Below, piece after piece: positions 1 through 8,827 of a DNA stretch of 64,000 bases; positions within the stretch are counted from its first letter, which is position 1, and every line of letters starts with the position of its first letter. The notes beneath the pieces are model-generated. The model had not been told where the DNA came from. It did no database searches and saw only the letters and a program-made list of their open reading frames with translations. This DNA comes from Hymenobacter negativus (lineage in GTDB: Bacteria > Bacteroidota > Bacteroidia > Cytophagales > Hymenobacteraceae). Location: NCBI RefSeq assembly GCF_017571495.1, contig NZ_JAGETZ010000001.1, forward strand, positions 310,001 to 374,000, in the 5' to 3' direction. The position numbers and the translations under genes were made by a program.

Positions 1-489
1 TACCACGACCTGCCCGGCGAGTTCAAATTGACCGACGATGTGGACGTAACCTGGGTTGGCCATCCCAATTGGTTTTTCCGGGTAAGTAAGTACACACTTC
101 CGTTCCTAAGCGGGCCGTTTGTGCCACCTAGCTATTTCTTGCACGAACTATCCTCTTATCCTGCTGACCTGGAAAACTACGTGCTCAAGCCCTTGTTTTC
201 CTTTGCCGGCGCAGGCGTGCGGCTACACATCACCGCTGCTGACCTTGATGCTATCGAAGACAAGCAGCATTACCTGTTGCAGCGCAAGGTGCAATACGAA
301 CCAGTGGTGCAGTCGCCTGATGGGTTGGTGAAGTGCGAAATCCGCCTGCTTTACGTGTGGCATCCCGGCCAGCCACGGCCTACGTTGCTCTGTGGCCTCA
401 GCCGCTTGAGCCGGGGCGAAATGATTGGTGTGGACTTCAACAAAAATAAGGATTGGGTAGGCGGAACCGCACCACTGTTTGAGCGATAA
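1..489 (+). CDS. C-terminal part of an ATP-grasp-like hypothetical protein (5' partial)
   Basis: The frame is open from the first base to the TAA at 487-489, so the N-terminus lies outside the window; 162 residues are visible. I do not recognise a named family. KPLFSFAGAGV resembles the lysine/glycine-rich nucleotide-binding segment of ATP-grasp enzymes. EIRLLYVW and the end FNKNKDWVGGTAPLF look like the closing strand and metal-ligand Asn region of that fold. There is no signal peptide or membrane segment in the visible part. It precedes the YkvA-like gene by 86 bases on the same strand. The ATP-grasp assignment is an inference from pattern only. Confidence 0.6.
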   Translation, partial: YHDLPGEFKLTDDVDVTWVGHPNWFFRVSKYTLPFLSGPFVPPSYFLHELSSYPADLENYVLKPLFSFAGAGVRLHITAADLDAIEDKQHYLLQRKVQYEPVVQSPDGLVKCEIRLLYVWHPGQPRPTLLCGLSRLSRGEMIGVDFNKNKDWVGGTAPLFER

Positions 490-575
490 GCGAGGCCCCG
501 CGGTTTGAACGAAGAACAACGCACCAGCAATACGCGTAAGCCTGCGAAACTCCTCACTATCCGCAACGGAACCTC

Positions 576-1085
576 ATGTCAACTTTCGCCGAAAAGGGCC
601 TCAAAATATCCAAAAACGCGCTGTTTAACGTCTTTATCGGTCGCGCTACCAAACTACTAGGCAAGCCGTTCAAGGTCGTCGCCATTTTGAATGAGACGGC
701 TGATAAGTTGGCCAGCAAAGAGAGCAAGGACAACAAGTTTAGGCAGCTTTTTGATGTTGCGCTGACCCTGGTGCGCCTGATACGGGCGTTCATCAGCGGC
801 GAATACCGCAGCATCGAAACAGGCACCATCATATCCGGGCTGGCCGTGCTGCTCTACGTTCTGTCCCCTATCGACCTGGTACCTGATTTTATTCCGGTAA
901 TCGGCTTTCTTGATGACCTTAGCCTGATTGGCTGGTTCGTGGGGAAATTTCAAGGCGAAATCAGCCGGTTTCGTCAATGGGAACAACGCAACCACAATGC
1001 CTCTAGCAGTAGTATTGACACCGCGGCTGAACCAGCGCATAGCGATGAAAATCAGCCGGTTGTTGCCGAGCTAGGACACTCTTAG
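576..1085 (+). CDS. YkvA-family (DUF1232) membrane protein
   Basis: 169 aa starting at ATG 576. The centre (about residues 88-130) is the DUF1232 signature: a hydrophobic helix, then SPIDLVPDFIPVIGFLDD and a second hydrophobic helix. This makes it a small inner-membrane protein of unknown role. The N-terminal ~80 residues are basic and helical (EKGLKISKNALFNV). The C-terminal ~25 residues are polar and probably disordered. A strong hairpin terminator follows 31 bases after the stop, so transcription probably ends here. Confidence 0.85.
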   Translation: MSTFAEKGLKISKNALFNVFIGRATKLLGKPFKVVAILNETADKLASKESKDNKFRQLFDVALTLVRLIRAFISGEYRSIETGTIISGLAVLLYVLSPIDLVPDFIPVIGFLDDLSLIGWFVGKFQGEISRFRQWEQRNHNASSSSIDTAAEPAHSDENQPVVAELGHS

Positions 1086-1115
1086 AATTCAGATAGTCAG
1101 CCATCATCTTTCCAA

Positions 1116-1143
1116 AAAGCTCTGGCTGCGCCAGAGCTTTTTT
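1116..1143 (+). terminator. Rho-independent terminator after the YkvA-like gene
   Basis: An 11-bp perfect stem (1116-1126 with 1130-1140, GCTCTGGC core) with a 3-nt loop is followed directly by a T run. It sits 31 bases after the stop at 1085. Confidence 0.85.
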
Positions 1144-1215
1144 CGTAAGCAGCTTTTCCGCTAGCCAATTTCGCCAAAGCTGGCACGGATAAAGTTATAT
1201 TACGGTGTCTCCGTC

Positions 1216-1223
1216 TACATTTG
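1216..1223 (+). promoter_or_regulatory. Candidate -7 box TACATTTG
   Basis: It matches the Bacteroidota TAnnTTTG consensus, 39 bases before the ATG at 1263. No clear TTG is present 19 bases upstream; GTT occupies that position. Confidence 0.5.
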
Positions 1224-1262
1224 GCGGGGCACTTTCCTCCTCAGCCGTGCCGTTTTGCCAAT

Positions 1263-1562
1263 ATGCCGACTTTTGTGGTTTCCCTCCGCCTGCCCGATGC
1301 TTATGATGAGGAGTTTATTGCTCTCATCCCGCGTCATCGCGACTTTATCAACCGCCTGCTGAACGAAAAAATCGTGGAGGTGTATGCCATCAGCAGCGAC
1401 CGGAGTCGTGGCTGGGTTACCATCAACGGCGACGATGCCGCCGCCGTCCAGGCTTTAATCGAACAATTTCCGCTTTATCGGTTTCTCCACAGCGTGGAAA
1501 TTGATGAGCTATTTATTTTCGATAGCACGGCCTCACGCTTCCCACACATCAGCCTGAATTGA
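1263..1562 (+). CDS. Small ferredoxin-fold hypothetical protein (muconolactone-isomerase-like)
   Basis: 99 aa if started at ATG 1263, which follows the -7 box at 1216 at a sensible distance; an upstream TTG at 1221 lies inside that box and is unlikely. MPTFVVSLRLPDAYDEEFIALIPRHRDFINRLL looks like the first beta-alpha unit of a dimeric alpha-beta barrel of the muconolactone isomerase/YciI type. The second half (GWVTINGDDAAAVQALIEQFPL) looks like the matching second unit. There is no signal peptide, so it should be cytoplasmic. The function is unknown; similar folds act as small isomerases or sensor proteins. Confidence 0.7.
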   Translation: MPTFVVSLRLPDAYDEEFIALIPRHRDFINRLLNEKIVEVYAISSDRSRGWVTINGDDAAAVQALIEQFPLYRFLHSVEIDELFIFDSTASRFPHISLN

Positions 1563-1597
1563 TTTTCCCCGCTGCAAACTCCATCTATTGCTTGTTT

Positions 1598-2470
1598 ATG
1601 CGCGTGTCATCCGCTTTTCGTTTTACTACATTTCGAGTACTTACGCCCCTGGGCATCTTTACGCTGCTAGCCGCCACTACTCCCGCGCCGCCCCCATCCC
1701 TCACCACCGAGCAGCTTACGGCGCGCATGAGTACAGCCATTGAAGGCCTGAAGTTTCTTCGCTGCACCGTGAAGGCGCAGGAACGAATTGAAGGCACCAT
1801 TCACCAGGCCCGCAGCATCATGAAGCTGACGTATAAGCCATTGCGTATCTACATAAAAAACCAAAAAGGGGTAGAAGTGCTGTGGCTGGCGGGCGAGAAC
1901 GGGGGCGATGCCTGGGTGTATCCGGCAGCTTTTCCCTACGTTACCCTCAGCCTCGACCCCAACGGCAAGCTGATGCGCAGCAACCAGCACCACACGGCCT
2001 TGCAGGCCGGTTTCGGCACCATTTCGGACCTGCTCCGCACCACTGGCTTGCGCCAAGACAATTCCTACAGCCGCTCGTTTCGCTACACCGGCGACACCAC
2101 CCTGCAAGGCCGCACCAACCACGTGCTACGCTCCGATTTCCCGCAATTCCGCTACGTGAGCTACAAAGCGGGCAAAAATGAAACCATCGCCACCGTAGCC
2201 GAGCGGTTTGGCTGCGGCGCGTACCGCATCATCGAACGCAACGACCTGACCATCGGCGAGAAGATTCCAGAAGGCAAAGTCCTGCAGGTGCCTAATGGCT
2301 ACGGCCGCAAAACCATCCTTTGCGTCGACCCTAAAACCTATTTGCCCACTCTGGTGCAAGTAAACGACGACAAAGGGCTGTTCGAGAAATTTGAGTTCAA
2401 CGATGTCATTCCCAACCAGCCCATTCCACTGGAAGAGTTTAGCAAGGACTACAAGGGCTATAAGTTGTAA
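1598..2470 (+). CDS. DUF1571/LysM exported protein
   Basis: 290 aa from ATG 1598; an upstream TTG at 1559 would add residues before an otherwise good signal peptide. The N-terminus has a basic start and a hydrophobic stretch (VLTPLGIFTLLAATTPA), so export is likely. The DUF1571 region covers most of the middle (MKLTYKPLRIYIKNQKGVEVLW and following). A LysM-like segment (YKAGKNETIATVAERFG, ending VLQVPNGYG) is inserted before the C-terminal strands, suggesting contact with peptidoglycan. It starts 35 bases after the preceding small gene and may share its transcript. Confidence 0.8.
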   Translation: MRVSSAFRFTTFRVLTPLGIFTLLAATTPAPPPSLTTEQLTARMSTAIEGLKFLRCTVKAQERIEGTIHQARSIMKLTYKPLRIYIKNQKGVEVLWLAGENGGDAWVYPAAFPYVTLSLDPNGKLMRSNQHHTALQAGFGTISDLLRTTGLRQDNSYSRSFRYTGDTTLQGRTNHVLRSDFPQFRYVSYKAGKNETIATVAERFGCGAYRIIERNDLTIGEKIPEGKVLQVPNGYGRKTILCVDPKTYLPTLVQVNDDKGLFEKFEFNDVIPNQPIPLEEFSKDYKGYKL

Positions 2471-2479
2471 GCCCTGCTT

Positions 2480-2569
2480 GTCCTCCTGAACGCAGTGAAG
2501 GACCTTATCACGCTACCCCGAAATAACTCGGTCATACGTGATAAGGTCCTTCACTGCGTTCAGGAGGAC
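2480..2569. repeat. Perfect 33-bp inverted repeat between convergent genes
   Basis: The arms 2480-2512 and 2537-2569 are exact reverse complements around a 24-nt loop. The core GCAGTGAAGGACCTTATCA recurs in the element at 8828-8921, so this is a dispersed intergenic palindrome family. It sits between the DUF1571 gene and the convergent SDR gene and could act as a bidirectional terminator. Confidence 0.9.
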
Positions 2570-2581
2570 CGAAAAAACCGG

Positions 2582-3454
2582 CTACCTTCTCATCGTTTTT
2601 TCGATGGTATCCCACATATCGGGTGTCAGCATTTCCAGCTTATTAAATTCGCCGGCCCCATTCAGCCACTCCCCGCCGTCGATGGTCACCACTTCGCCAT
2701 TGACATACGCGGAAAAGTCAGACACCAGATAAGCGGCCAGGTTGGCAAGCTCCTGGTACTGGCCCACGCGCTTGAGCGGCACGCTGGCGGCGGGGTCGAG
2801 CTTGCTGGCCAGTGGCTCGGGGAAAAGGCGACTCCAGGCACCTTCCGTAGGGAATGGGCCGGGAGCAATGGCATTGGAACGAATGCCATATTTAGCCCAT
2901 TCAACTGCTAGTGAGCGAGTCATGGCCAGCACGCCGGCCTTTGCGGTGGCAGAAGGCACTACATAGGCCGACCCTACAGATGCGTAGGTGGTCACGATGT
3001 TGAGGATGGTACCGGGCTTTTTTTCGGCAATCCAACGCTTGCCGACCGCCAGGGTGCAGTTGTAAGAGCCGCGTAGCACAATATCCACAATCACATCGAA
3101 TGCCTTGTGGCTCAGGCGCTCGGTGGGACTGATGAAGTTGCCAGCAGCATTATTGAGCAGTACATCGACACCGCCAAACTCCTGAATGGTGCGGGCCAGC
3201 ATGGCCTCTACTTCGTCGTATTTGCGCACATCGCAGGCAATGGCCAGCACCTTGCCGCCGGTTTGCTGGCGCAGTTCCTCGGCGGTTTTTTCCAGCACAT
3301 CGAGCTTGCGGCTGCTAATGGTGACATTGGCGCCGAGCTGGAGGAAATAGGTGGTCATGGCCCGGCCCAGGCCGGTGCCACCGCCGGTTACAATGATGGT
3401 TTTTCCGGCCAGGGCGTTATCGCGCAGCATGGGCTGGGTGTAGGGAGCATTCAT
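2582..3454 (-). CDS. SDR oxidoreductase, 2,4-dienoyl-CoA reductase-like
   Basis: 290 aa from ATG 3454; further upstream codons in frame give no plausible start. The Rossmann motif TGGGTGLG is at about residues 23-30 and NNAAGN at 101-106. The active-site segment VVPSATAKAGV (about 165-175), followed by IAPGPFPTEGAWSRL, is typical of DECR-type 2,4-dienoyl-CoA reductases, in which the classical YxxxK is replaced by SAxAK. The enzyme would reduce 2,4-dienoyl-CoA with NADPH in beta-oxidation of polyunsaturated fatty acids. It is divergent from the epimerase gene across 185 bases that carry candidate promoters. Confidence 0.85.
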   Translation of the reverse strand: MNAPYTQPMLRDNALAGKTIIVTGGGTGLGRAMTTYFLQLGANVTISSRKLDVLEKTAEELRQQTGGKVLAIACDVRKYDEVEAMLARTIQEFGGVDVLLNNAAGNFISPTERLSHKAFDVIVDIVLRGSYNCTLAVGKRWIAEKKPGTILNIVTTYASVGSAYVVPSATAKAGVLAMTRSLAVEWAKYGIRSNAIAPGPFPTEGAWSRLFPEPLASKLDPAASVPLKRVGQYQELANLAAYLVSDFSAYVNGEVVTIDGGEWLNGAGEFNKLEMLTPDMWDTIEKTMRR

Positions 3455-3559
3455 TCGAAAAAGACTGTGAGGGTGGGATAAGCGGAGTAGTCCGCCGCCC
3501 GAAGGTACTAGGCTGCTGGCTCGTATGTTAGCCCAACTATAAGCGAAAGCTGGCTTATT

Positions 3560-3579
3560 TATTTTTGTTGCCAAATATA
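3560..3579. promoter_or_regulatory. Divergent candidate -7 boxes
   Basis: Plus strand TATTTTTG at 3560-3567 faces the epimerase gene, and minus strand TATATTTG (3579-3572) faces the SDR gene. Both fit TAnnTTTG. No convincing -33 TTG was seen for either. Confidence 0.4.
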
Positions 3580-3639
3580 GTGTTTCGCTATTTATTCGCA
3601 CCTTCGTGCTAGAAAGCAATATTTTGAGTTGATTTAAGT

Positions 3640-4521
3640 ATGACTAGTTCCACTACTGGGGGCTCCAAAGATGCAGCTTCAGGAGCGGAATCCCCCACCG
3701 TTTTAGTGCTTGGCTGCGGGTGGCTGGGCATGGCCTTAGCGAGTTCATTGGCGGCTGGCAGCCACCGTGTCCTAGGCACCACCACCACCCCCGAACACAT
3801 CCCCGCAATGCAAGCGGCCGGCATCGAGCCGCACTTGCTCCGCTTAGGCACAGATTTTGGCGCTCCCAGCGAAGCGCTACTGCACCGCCTGCTCAGCAAC
3901 GCCGACGTGCTGGTGTTGAATGTGCCACCCCGGGCGGCCACTGCCGGCGCTTATCCCAACCTCCTGCGCCCTGTGCACCGGGCCGTGGCAGCGGCGGGCA
4001 CCAAGCACGTGCTGTTCGTGAGTTCGACCAGCGTGTACCCCAACGAGCCCCGCCTAATGCGCGAGTCCGATGCCATTAGCACCCGCGACGCAGCTTCCGA
4101 TGTGCTCCGGGCTGAAGGCCATTTTGTGCCACGCTACGGGCAATGGAAGAGCACAGTAGTGCGCTTGGGGGGACTCATCGGTCCCGAACGAGCCCCCGGG
4201 CGCTTCCTGGCCGGCCGCCGCGACCTCGAACAGGGCAACGCTCCGGTCAACCTCGTGCACCTTACCGATGTGGTGGGCGTGCTGGGCTGCATCATTGAGC
4301 ACGGAGCCTGGGGCCACACCTTCAACGTGTGCGCGGCCCAGCATCCCCGGCGGCGCGATTTTTACCCCGCTGCCGCAAAACAGCTCCAGCTTACTGCTCC
4401 AACATTCAAGGACGAGCAGGATGAAGTGAGCGGAAAAACCATCGACAGCAGCTTGGTGCGCAGTATTTTACCGTATCAATTCAAGCATGACAACGTATTG
4501 GAGGCTTTAGCATATTGCTAG
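3640..4521 (+). CDS. NAD(P)-dependent epimerase/dehydratase, YeeZ-like SDR
   Basis: 293 aa. The N-terminal dinucleotide motif is GCGWLG (about residues 25-30) in the sequence VLVLGCGWLGMALASSL. The atypical/extended SDR pattern continues with FVSSTSVYPNE, VVRLGGLIGPER and a late VNLVHLTDVV segment, as in YeeZ-type sugar-nucleotide epimerase relatives. The classical YxxxK is not obvious (YGQWKS occupies the place), so the reaction is uncertain. It is soluble and cytoplasmic. The next gene on the same strand starts 90 bases later. Confidence 0.8.
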   Translation: MTSSTTGGSKDAASGAESPTVLVLGCGWLGMALASSLAAGSHRVLGTTTTPEHIPAMQAAGIEPHLLRLGTDFGAPSEALLHRLLSNADVLVLNVPPRAATAGAYPNLLRPVHRAVAAAGTKHVLFVSSTSVYPNEPRLMRESDAISTRDAASDVLRAEGHFVPRYGQWKSTVVRLGGLIGPERAPGRFLAGRRDLEQGNAPVNLVHLTDVVGVLGCIIEHGAWGHTFNVCAAQHPRRRDFYPAAAKQLQLTAPTFKDEQDEVSGKTIDSSLVRSILPYQFKHDNVLEALAYC

Positions 4522-4599
4522 ACAGAGCCCCTGCTTTGATTTGAGTGACGGCTGCACCCAACGAATGACCAGGCTAAAGCATGTGCTACCCGGCGGCCG

Positions 4600-4607
4600 T
4601 ATCTTTG
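4600..4607 (+). promoter_or_regulatory. -7 box TATCTTTG four bases before a GTG start
   Basis: A perfect TAnnTTTG match ends at 4607, and the GTG of the flavoprotein is at 4612. If it is used, transcription would begin at about the start codon, giving a leaderless mRNA. No clear -33 TTG was found. Confidence 0.5.
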
Positions 4608-4611
4608 TCCT

Positions 4612-5886
4612 GTGAAAAAAGATGCTGCCCAACCTCTCGTGGTCGTGCTCGGCGGCGGCGCTGCTGGCTTTTTTGGCGCCATCGCCTGCGCCGAGGCTAA
4701 CCCGAACACTTCTGTCATCTTGCTGGAGAAAACAAGCAAGCTGCTGGCTAAAGTCCGCGTTTCGGGCGGTGGGCGCTGCAACGTGACCCACGCGTGCGAC
4801 ACCCCGGCCCAACTTGTGGCGCACTACCCGCGCGGCAGCAAGCAGTTGAAAGCTGCGTTTCAGCAGTTTGGAGTAGCGGAAACCATTACCTGGTTTTCCA
4901 AGCGCGGGGTGCAGTTGAAAACGGAGGCCGACGGCCGCATGTTTCCCACCACCGATTCCAGCGAAACCATTGCCCGTGCCCTCGAAGATGCTGCCCGCCA
5001 GGCCGGCGTTCGCGTCATCACCAATACCAGCGCCGACGAAGTCCAGCCGCTGCCGACCGGCGGCTTCCAGCTGAAGCTAAGCGGTAGCGGAGCCGGGCAA
5101 CTTGGCGCTACGCTCCATGCCACGCGCCTGCTCATTGCCACCGGCGGCAACCCCAAAAGTGCCAACTACAACTGGCTCCGTGACATTGGCCATACCATCG
5201 CCGAGCCAGTGCCGTCGCTCTTTACCTTCAACGTACCAAACTCCCCGCTCAATGAGCTAATGGGCGTAAGTGTACCCCATGCCCGCGTGGTGCTGGCCGG
5301 CGAAAAGCTGCAATACGAAGGCCCCTTGCTCATTACGCACTGGGGGGTGAGCGGCCCGGCGGTGCTCAAGCTTTCGGCCTGGGGCGCCCGCCGACTCAGC
5401 GATTTGGGCTACGTTGGCACGGCGCTTATTAACTGGATTCCAACTCACACCGAAGAAACTCTGCGGCCCTGGCTGCAACAGTTTCGGCAGGAAAACGGCA
5501 GAAAAACCGTGGCCAGTAACCCGCAGTTTGGCCTGCCCCAACGCCTGTGGCGTAACCTCACGGAGCAAGCCGGCATCACGGCCGAAACGCGCTGGAGCGA
5601 CCTGCCTGCCAAAGCCCAGAACCGCCTGCTGGAGCTGTTGCTCCGCACGCCGCTGGCTGTGCGCGGCAAAACCACTTATAAGGAAGAATTCGTCACGTGC
5701 GGCGGTATCTCCCTTGGCGAGGTTGACCTGAAAACTATGCAAAGCCGCCGCGTGCCGGGGCTATATTTTGCCGGCGAAGTATTAGATATTGACGGTATCA
5801 CGGGCGGCTTCAACTTTCAGGCGGCTTGGACGACGGGCTTTCTTGCAGGCCAGGCGCTGGCTGCAACGCCCACAGTAGAGTTGTAA
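4612..5886 (+). CDS. BaiN/HI0933-family FAD-dependent oxidoreductase
   Basis: 424 aa, near the usual family length (about 400). The FAD-binding GGGAAGFFGA begins near residue 13. Next comes the family signature KVRVSGGGRCNVTHA. Near the C-terminus GGISLGEVDLKTMQSR and GLYFAGEVLDIDGITGGFNFQAAWTTG complete the flavin site. Members are flavoproteins of often unknown substrate; BaiN in gut bacteria reduces bile-acid intermediates, but that role should not be assumed here. The start is GTG: no ATG fits, and the nucleotide-binding strand begins at residue 8, so it cannot start much later. Confidence 0.88.
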   Translation: MKKDAAQPLVVVLGGGAAGFFGAIACAEANPNTSVILLEKTSKLLAKVRVSGGGRCNVTHACDTPAQLVAHYPRGSKQLKAAFQQFGVAETITWFSKRGVQLKTEADGRMFPTTDSSETIARALEDAARQAGVRVITNTSADEVQPLPTGGFQLKLSGSGAGQLGATLHATRLLIATGGNPKSANYNWLRDIGHTIAEPVPSLFTFNVPNSPLNELMGVSVPHARVVLAGEKLQYEGPLLITHWGVSGPAVLKLSAWGARRLSDLGYVGTALINWIPTHTEETLRPWLQQFRQENGRKTVASNPQFGLPQRLWRNLTEQAGITAETRWSDLPAKAQNRLLELLLRTPLAVRGKTTYKEEFVTCGGISLGEVDLKTMQSRRVPGLYFAGEVLDIDGITGGFNFQAAWTTGFLAGQALAATPTVEL

Positions 5887-5951
5887 CCTTATATGCGGCA
5901 AGGCAGTAAAGAGGAAAGAAATTTTCCAACCCAAAATACCATCCCTTTCCC

Positions 5952-6410
5952 ATGGAAGCCAAAGCCACCCAAGCCCTGCTCAACGAATTGGTAGAAACCC
6001 TCAAAGACGGCCAGAAAGGCTATGCAGAGGCCATGACCGACGTTGAAGACGCGGACCTGAAAGATACTTTCAAGCATTTCGCAGCCCAGCGTTCGAGCTA
6101 CCTGACTGAAATCGAAGACCAGATGTTCAAGTTGGACCTCAAGCCCGACACCAACGAGGGTGCTCAAGGCTCCATCACCGGTGCCATCCACCGTACCTGG
6201 ATTGACCTGAAGTCGGCCGTAACCGGCAAAGACCGTCACAGCATCCTGGCCGAGTGCGAGCGCGGCGAAGACTACGCCAAAAAAGCTTATCAGACAGCCC
6301 TGAAAGCCGAAGGCCTACCCTCCGCCCTGAAATCGGTAATCGAAAAGCAGTACCAAGGCGTAGTAGAAGGCCACGACAAAATCAAAGCCCTGCGCGACTC
6401 GTCGAAATAA
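5952..6410 (+). CDS. PA2169-family four-helix-bundle protein (DUF2383)
   Basis: 152 aa, almost entirely helical and soluble. It carries the ferritin-like DUF2383 pattern: ALLNELVETLKDGQKGYAEAMTDVEDADLKDTFKHFAAQR, then AIHRTWIDLKSAVTG, then ECERGEDYAKKAYQTAL. Known relatives are stress-associated, but the biochemical role is unknown. A strong terminator follows 27 bases after the stop and also serves the convergent helicase gene. Confidence 0.88.
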   Translation: MEAKATQALLNELVETLKDGQKGYAEAMTDVEDADLKDTFKHFAAQRSSYLTEIEDQMFKLDLKPDTNEGAQGSITGAIHRTWIDLKSAVTGKDRHSILAECERGEDYAKKAYQTALKAEGLPSALKSVIEKQYQGVVEGHDKIKALRDSSK

Positions 6411-6437
6411 TGAATCTTCGTCGCGTTACAAGACAAT

Positions 6438-6466
6438 AAAAAAGCCGCTCAATGAGCGGCTTTTTT
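6438..6466. terminator. Bidirectional terminator
   Basis: A perfect stem (AAAAAAGCCGCTC with GAGCGGCTTTTTT, loop AAT) has A and T runs on both sides, so it works for the DUF2383 gene on plus and could serve the helicase gene on minus. Confidence 0.88.
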
Positions 6467-6544
6467 ATTTATTCACCTTACGTATAACTTCACTCGAATA
6501 GTCACGCAAGCCGGTTAATCCAGCCTGAGCGCATATCAGGTTCG

Positions 6545-8551
6545 CTATTCGTCGAAGCTCTCGTTGCGGGGAGTACGGGGCGCTGGGCGCGTATCATACT
6601 CGCGGGGAGTGCCGTAGCTGGGCTTGTTGCCATAGCTGGGTTTGTCGCCGTAGCTGGGGCGATTGCCGTAGCCCGACTTGCCAGTACCGCCTTCGCGGTT
6701 GCCGTAGCTGGGCTTGTTGCCGTAGCCGCTGCCACCGTCGCGGTTGCCTTTGTAGCCACCGCCGTAGCCACCTTCGCGACGCTCGCCGCCGCCGAAGCTG
6801 CCACCACCACGGTTGCCACCCTTGTAGCCACCGCCGTAGCCGCCCTCACGGCGCTCGCCGCCGTTGAACGGACGACGCTCACGGTCGCCGCCAAAACCGC
6901 CGGGGCCACCGCCGCTGCGGCTAAAGCCTTCCTGCTTCGCCTCACCTTCCTGAACCGGAGTAGCAATGCTGAAGCTCACCGGCGAGCCTTGGATGCTGGT
7001 GCGGCCCAGCTTGCTCACAATCTCATCGGCAAATTCCGACGGTACTTCCACAAAACTGAACTTGTCGTAGAGGGCGATGTCACCCACTTTGGCACCGGTC
7101 AGGTTGCTCGATTCCGAAATCAGGTCCACGATGTCGCGGGGGTGAATCCGGTCTTTCTTGCCCATGGTCACGAATAGACGGGTGTAGCCGGGGCGGGCCT
7201 GGCCGGCCGCCTTGCTGGCGTCGAGGCTCTGCTGGGCGCTCTTGTCCTCCTTCATCGTCATTTTCAGCAGGGCTGCGGCGATGTCGAGCGACGTAATTTC
7301 GTCGCCCTGGTCGAGCAGGCGCTGCACGCGGCCTACGTATTTCTCGAGGTTACCCTTCTCGATGATTTCCTTAATCTGGTTCAGGAAAAGGGTGGTTTTC
7401 ACTTCCGATACATCGGCAAACGACGGCACCTGTTCCAGTTTAATCTGGGCCTTAGTGAAGCGCATGATGTCGCGCAGCTTGTAAATGTCGCGGCCGCTCA
7501 CAAACGTGAAGGCTTTGCCCGACTTACCAGCGCGGCCCGTGCGGCCGATGCGGTGCACGTAGTATTCTTCGTCGGCCGGCAGGTCGTAGTTTACTACGGC
7601 TTCCACGTTGTCCACGTCGATGCCGCGGGCGGCTACGTCGGTAGCAACCAGCACCTCCAGCGTTGACTTGCGGAATTTATCCAGCGTGTTCTGGCGCTGC
7701 TGCTGGCCCATGTCGCCGTGCAGGCCTTCGGCGAAGTAGCCTTTGGCTTGCAGGTCGGCCACAATTTCATCTACCATGCGCTTGGTGTTGGCGAAAACGA
7801 TGGTCGACTTCAGGTTGTACATGTCGAGCAAACGGGTCAGCACGTCCTTTTTCTGGGGGCCGCGCACCTCGTAGTAGCTCTGCTCGATGTTGGTCACCGT
7901 CATGGTCTGGTGGTTCACCTTCACAATCTGCGGCTCGCGCTGATATTTCTTAGTGAGCTCCATGATGGGCTTGCTCATCGTGGCCGAGAAGAACACCGTC
8001 TGGCGGTCCTCAGGCATCTTGGTCAGGATGAACTCGATGTCGTCGCGGAAGCCCATGTCGAGCATTTCGTCGGCTTCATCCAAGATAATCTTGGTGGTTT
8101 TGTCGAGGCGCAGGGTGCCGCGCTCGATGTGGTCCATCACCCGGCCGGGGGTACCAATCACAATCTGCACGCCACGCTCCAGAGCACGGAGTTGACGGTC
8201 GTAGGGGCTGCCACCGTAAATAGGCACTACCATCAGGCCACGCTTGTATTTGCCCAGCTTCTGGATTTCGCCCGATACCTGCACCGCAAGTTCGCGGGTG
8301 GGGCAGAGCACCAATACCTGCACGTCTTTGCTCTCGGTATCGATATTGTCGATGGCGGGAATGGAGAAGGCAGCGGTTTTGCCGGTACCCGTCTGGGCCT
8401 GGCCGATAACGTCTTTGCCGGCGAGCAGCACGGGAATGGCGGCGGCCTGAATGGCCGAAGCTTCCTCGTAGCCCATCTCGGTGATAGCGCGTTGTACTTC
8501 CTCGGAGAGGTTCAGTTCGTCAAAGCGAACCACAATTTTTTCAGCTTCCAT
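6545..8551 (-). CDS. deaD: DEAD-box RNA helicase with DbpA-like domain and Gly/Tyr-rich tail
   Basis: 668 aa. All helicase motifs are visible: Q motif (FDELNLSEEVQRAI), AQTGTGKT, PTRELAVQ, GTPGRVMD, DEADEMLDMGF, FFSATM, VATDVAARGIDV and HRIGRTGRAG. A DbpA-type RNA-binding fold covers about residues 455-535. The last ~120 residues are a low-complexity tail of GG/RR/Y blocks with repeats of GYGNKPSYG and GGYGGGYKG, probably an RNA-binding disordered region. It unwinds structured RNA in ribosome assembly and cold adaptation. A -7 box at 8731 predicts an approximately 170-nt leader, and the neighbouring cold-shock gene supports a cold-adaptation role. Confidence 0.93.
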   Translation of the reverse strand: MEAEKIVVRFDELNLSEEVQRAITEMGYEEASAIQAAAIPVLLAGKDVIGQAQTGTGKTAAFSIPAIDNIDTESKDVQVLVLCPTRELAVQVSGEIQKLGKYKRGLMVVPIYGGSPYDRQLRALERGVQIVIGTPGRVMDHIERGTLRLDKTTKIILDEADEMLDMGFRDDIEFILTKMPEDRQTVFFSATMSKPIMELTKKYQREPQIVKVNHQTMTVTNIEQSYYEVRGPQKKDVLTRLLDMYNLKSTIVFANTKRMVDEIVADLQAKGYFAEGLHGDMGQQQRQNTLDKFRKSTLEVLVATDVAARGIDVDNVEAVVNYDLPADEEYYVHRIGRTGRAGKSGKAFTFVSGRDIYKLRDIMRFTKAQIKLEQVPSFADVSEVKTTLFLNQIKEIIEKGNLEKYVGRVQRLLDQGDEITSLDIAAALLKMTMKEDKSAQQSLDASKAAGQARPGYTRLFVTMGKKDRIHPRDIVDLISESSNLTGAKVGDIALYDKFSFVEVPSEFADEIVSKLGRTSIQGSPVSFSIATPVQEGEAKQEGFSRSGGGPGGFGGDRERRPFNGGERREGGYGGGYKGGNRGGGSFGGGERREGGYGGGYKGNRDGGSGYGNKPSYGNREGGTGKSGYGNRPSYGDKPSYGNKPSYGTPREYDTRPAPRTPRNESFDE

Positions 8552-8730
8552 GATTGGAGTTGATAAGGGGGAAAAGAGACTTAGCTCTGAAAACAGCCGT
8601 ACTCAGCGACGTTTCCCCTCCTTCTACCTTTCACAATCAGGCGGGAAAAAACAACCAAAAAACTACGCGACCAATGCGTTAGCGCCACTCTCGGGCTTGC
8701 GCGGACTTAGGCCGTCCTCAAATGCGGGTG

Positions 8731-8738
8731 CAAAGGTA
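8731..8738 (-). promoter_or_regulatory. -7 box TACCTTTG of the helicase gene
   Basis: On the minus strand TACCTTTGCA fits the Bacteroidota -7 consensus; a weak TTAG lies near the -33 position. Transcription from here gives a leader of about 170 nt before the ATG at 8551. Confidence 0.6.
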
Positions 8739-8827
8739 GGATTTTTATTTTGGAAAAGCTAATAATTTTCTAAAAGTGGGCAACCAGCACAGGACGCGGC
8801 GCGTAGCAGGCTCCCGCTTCGTGTATC

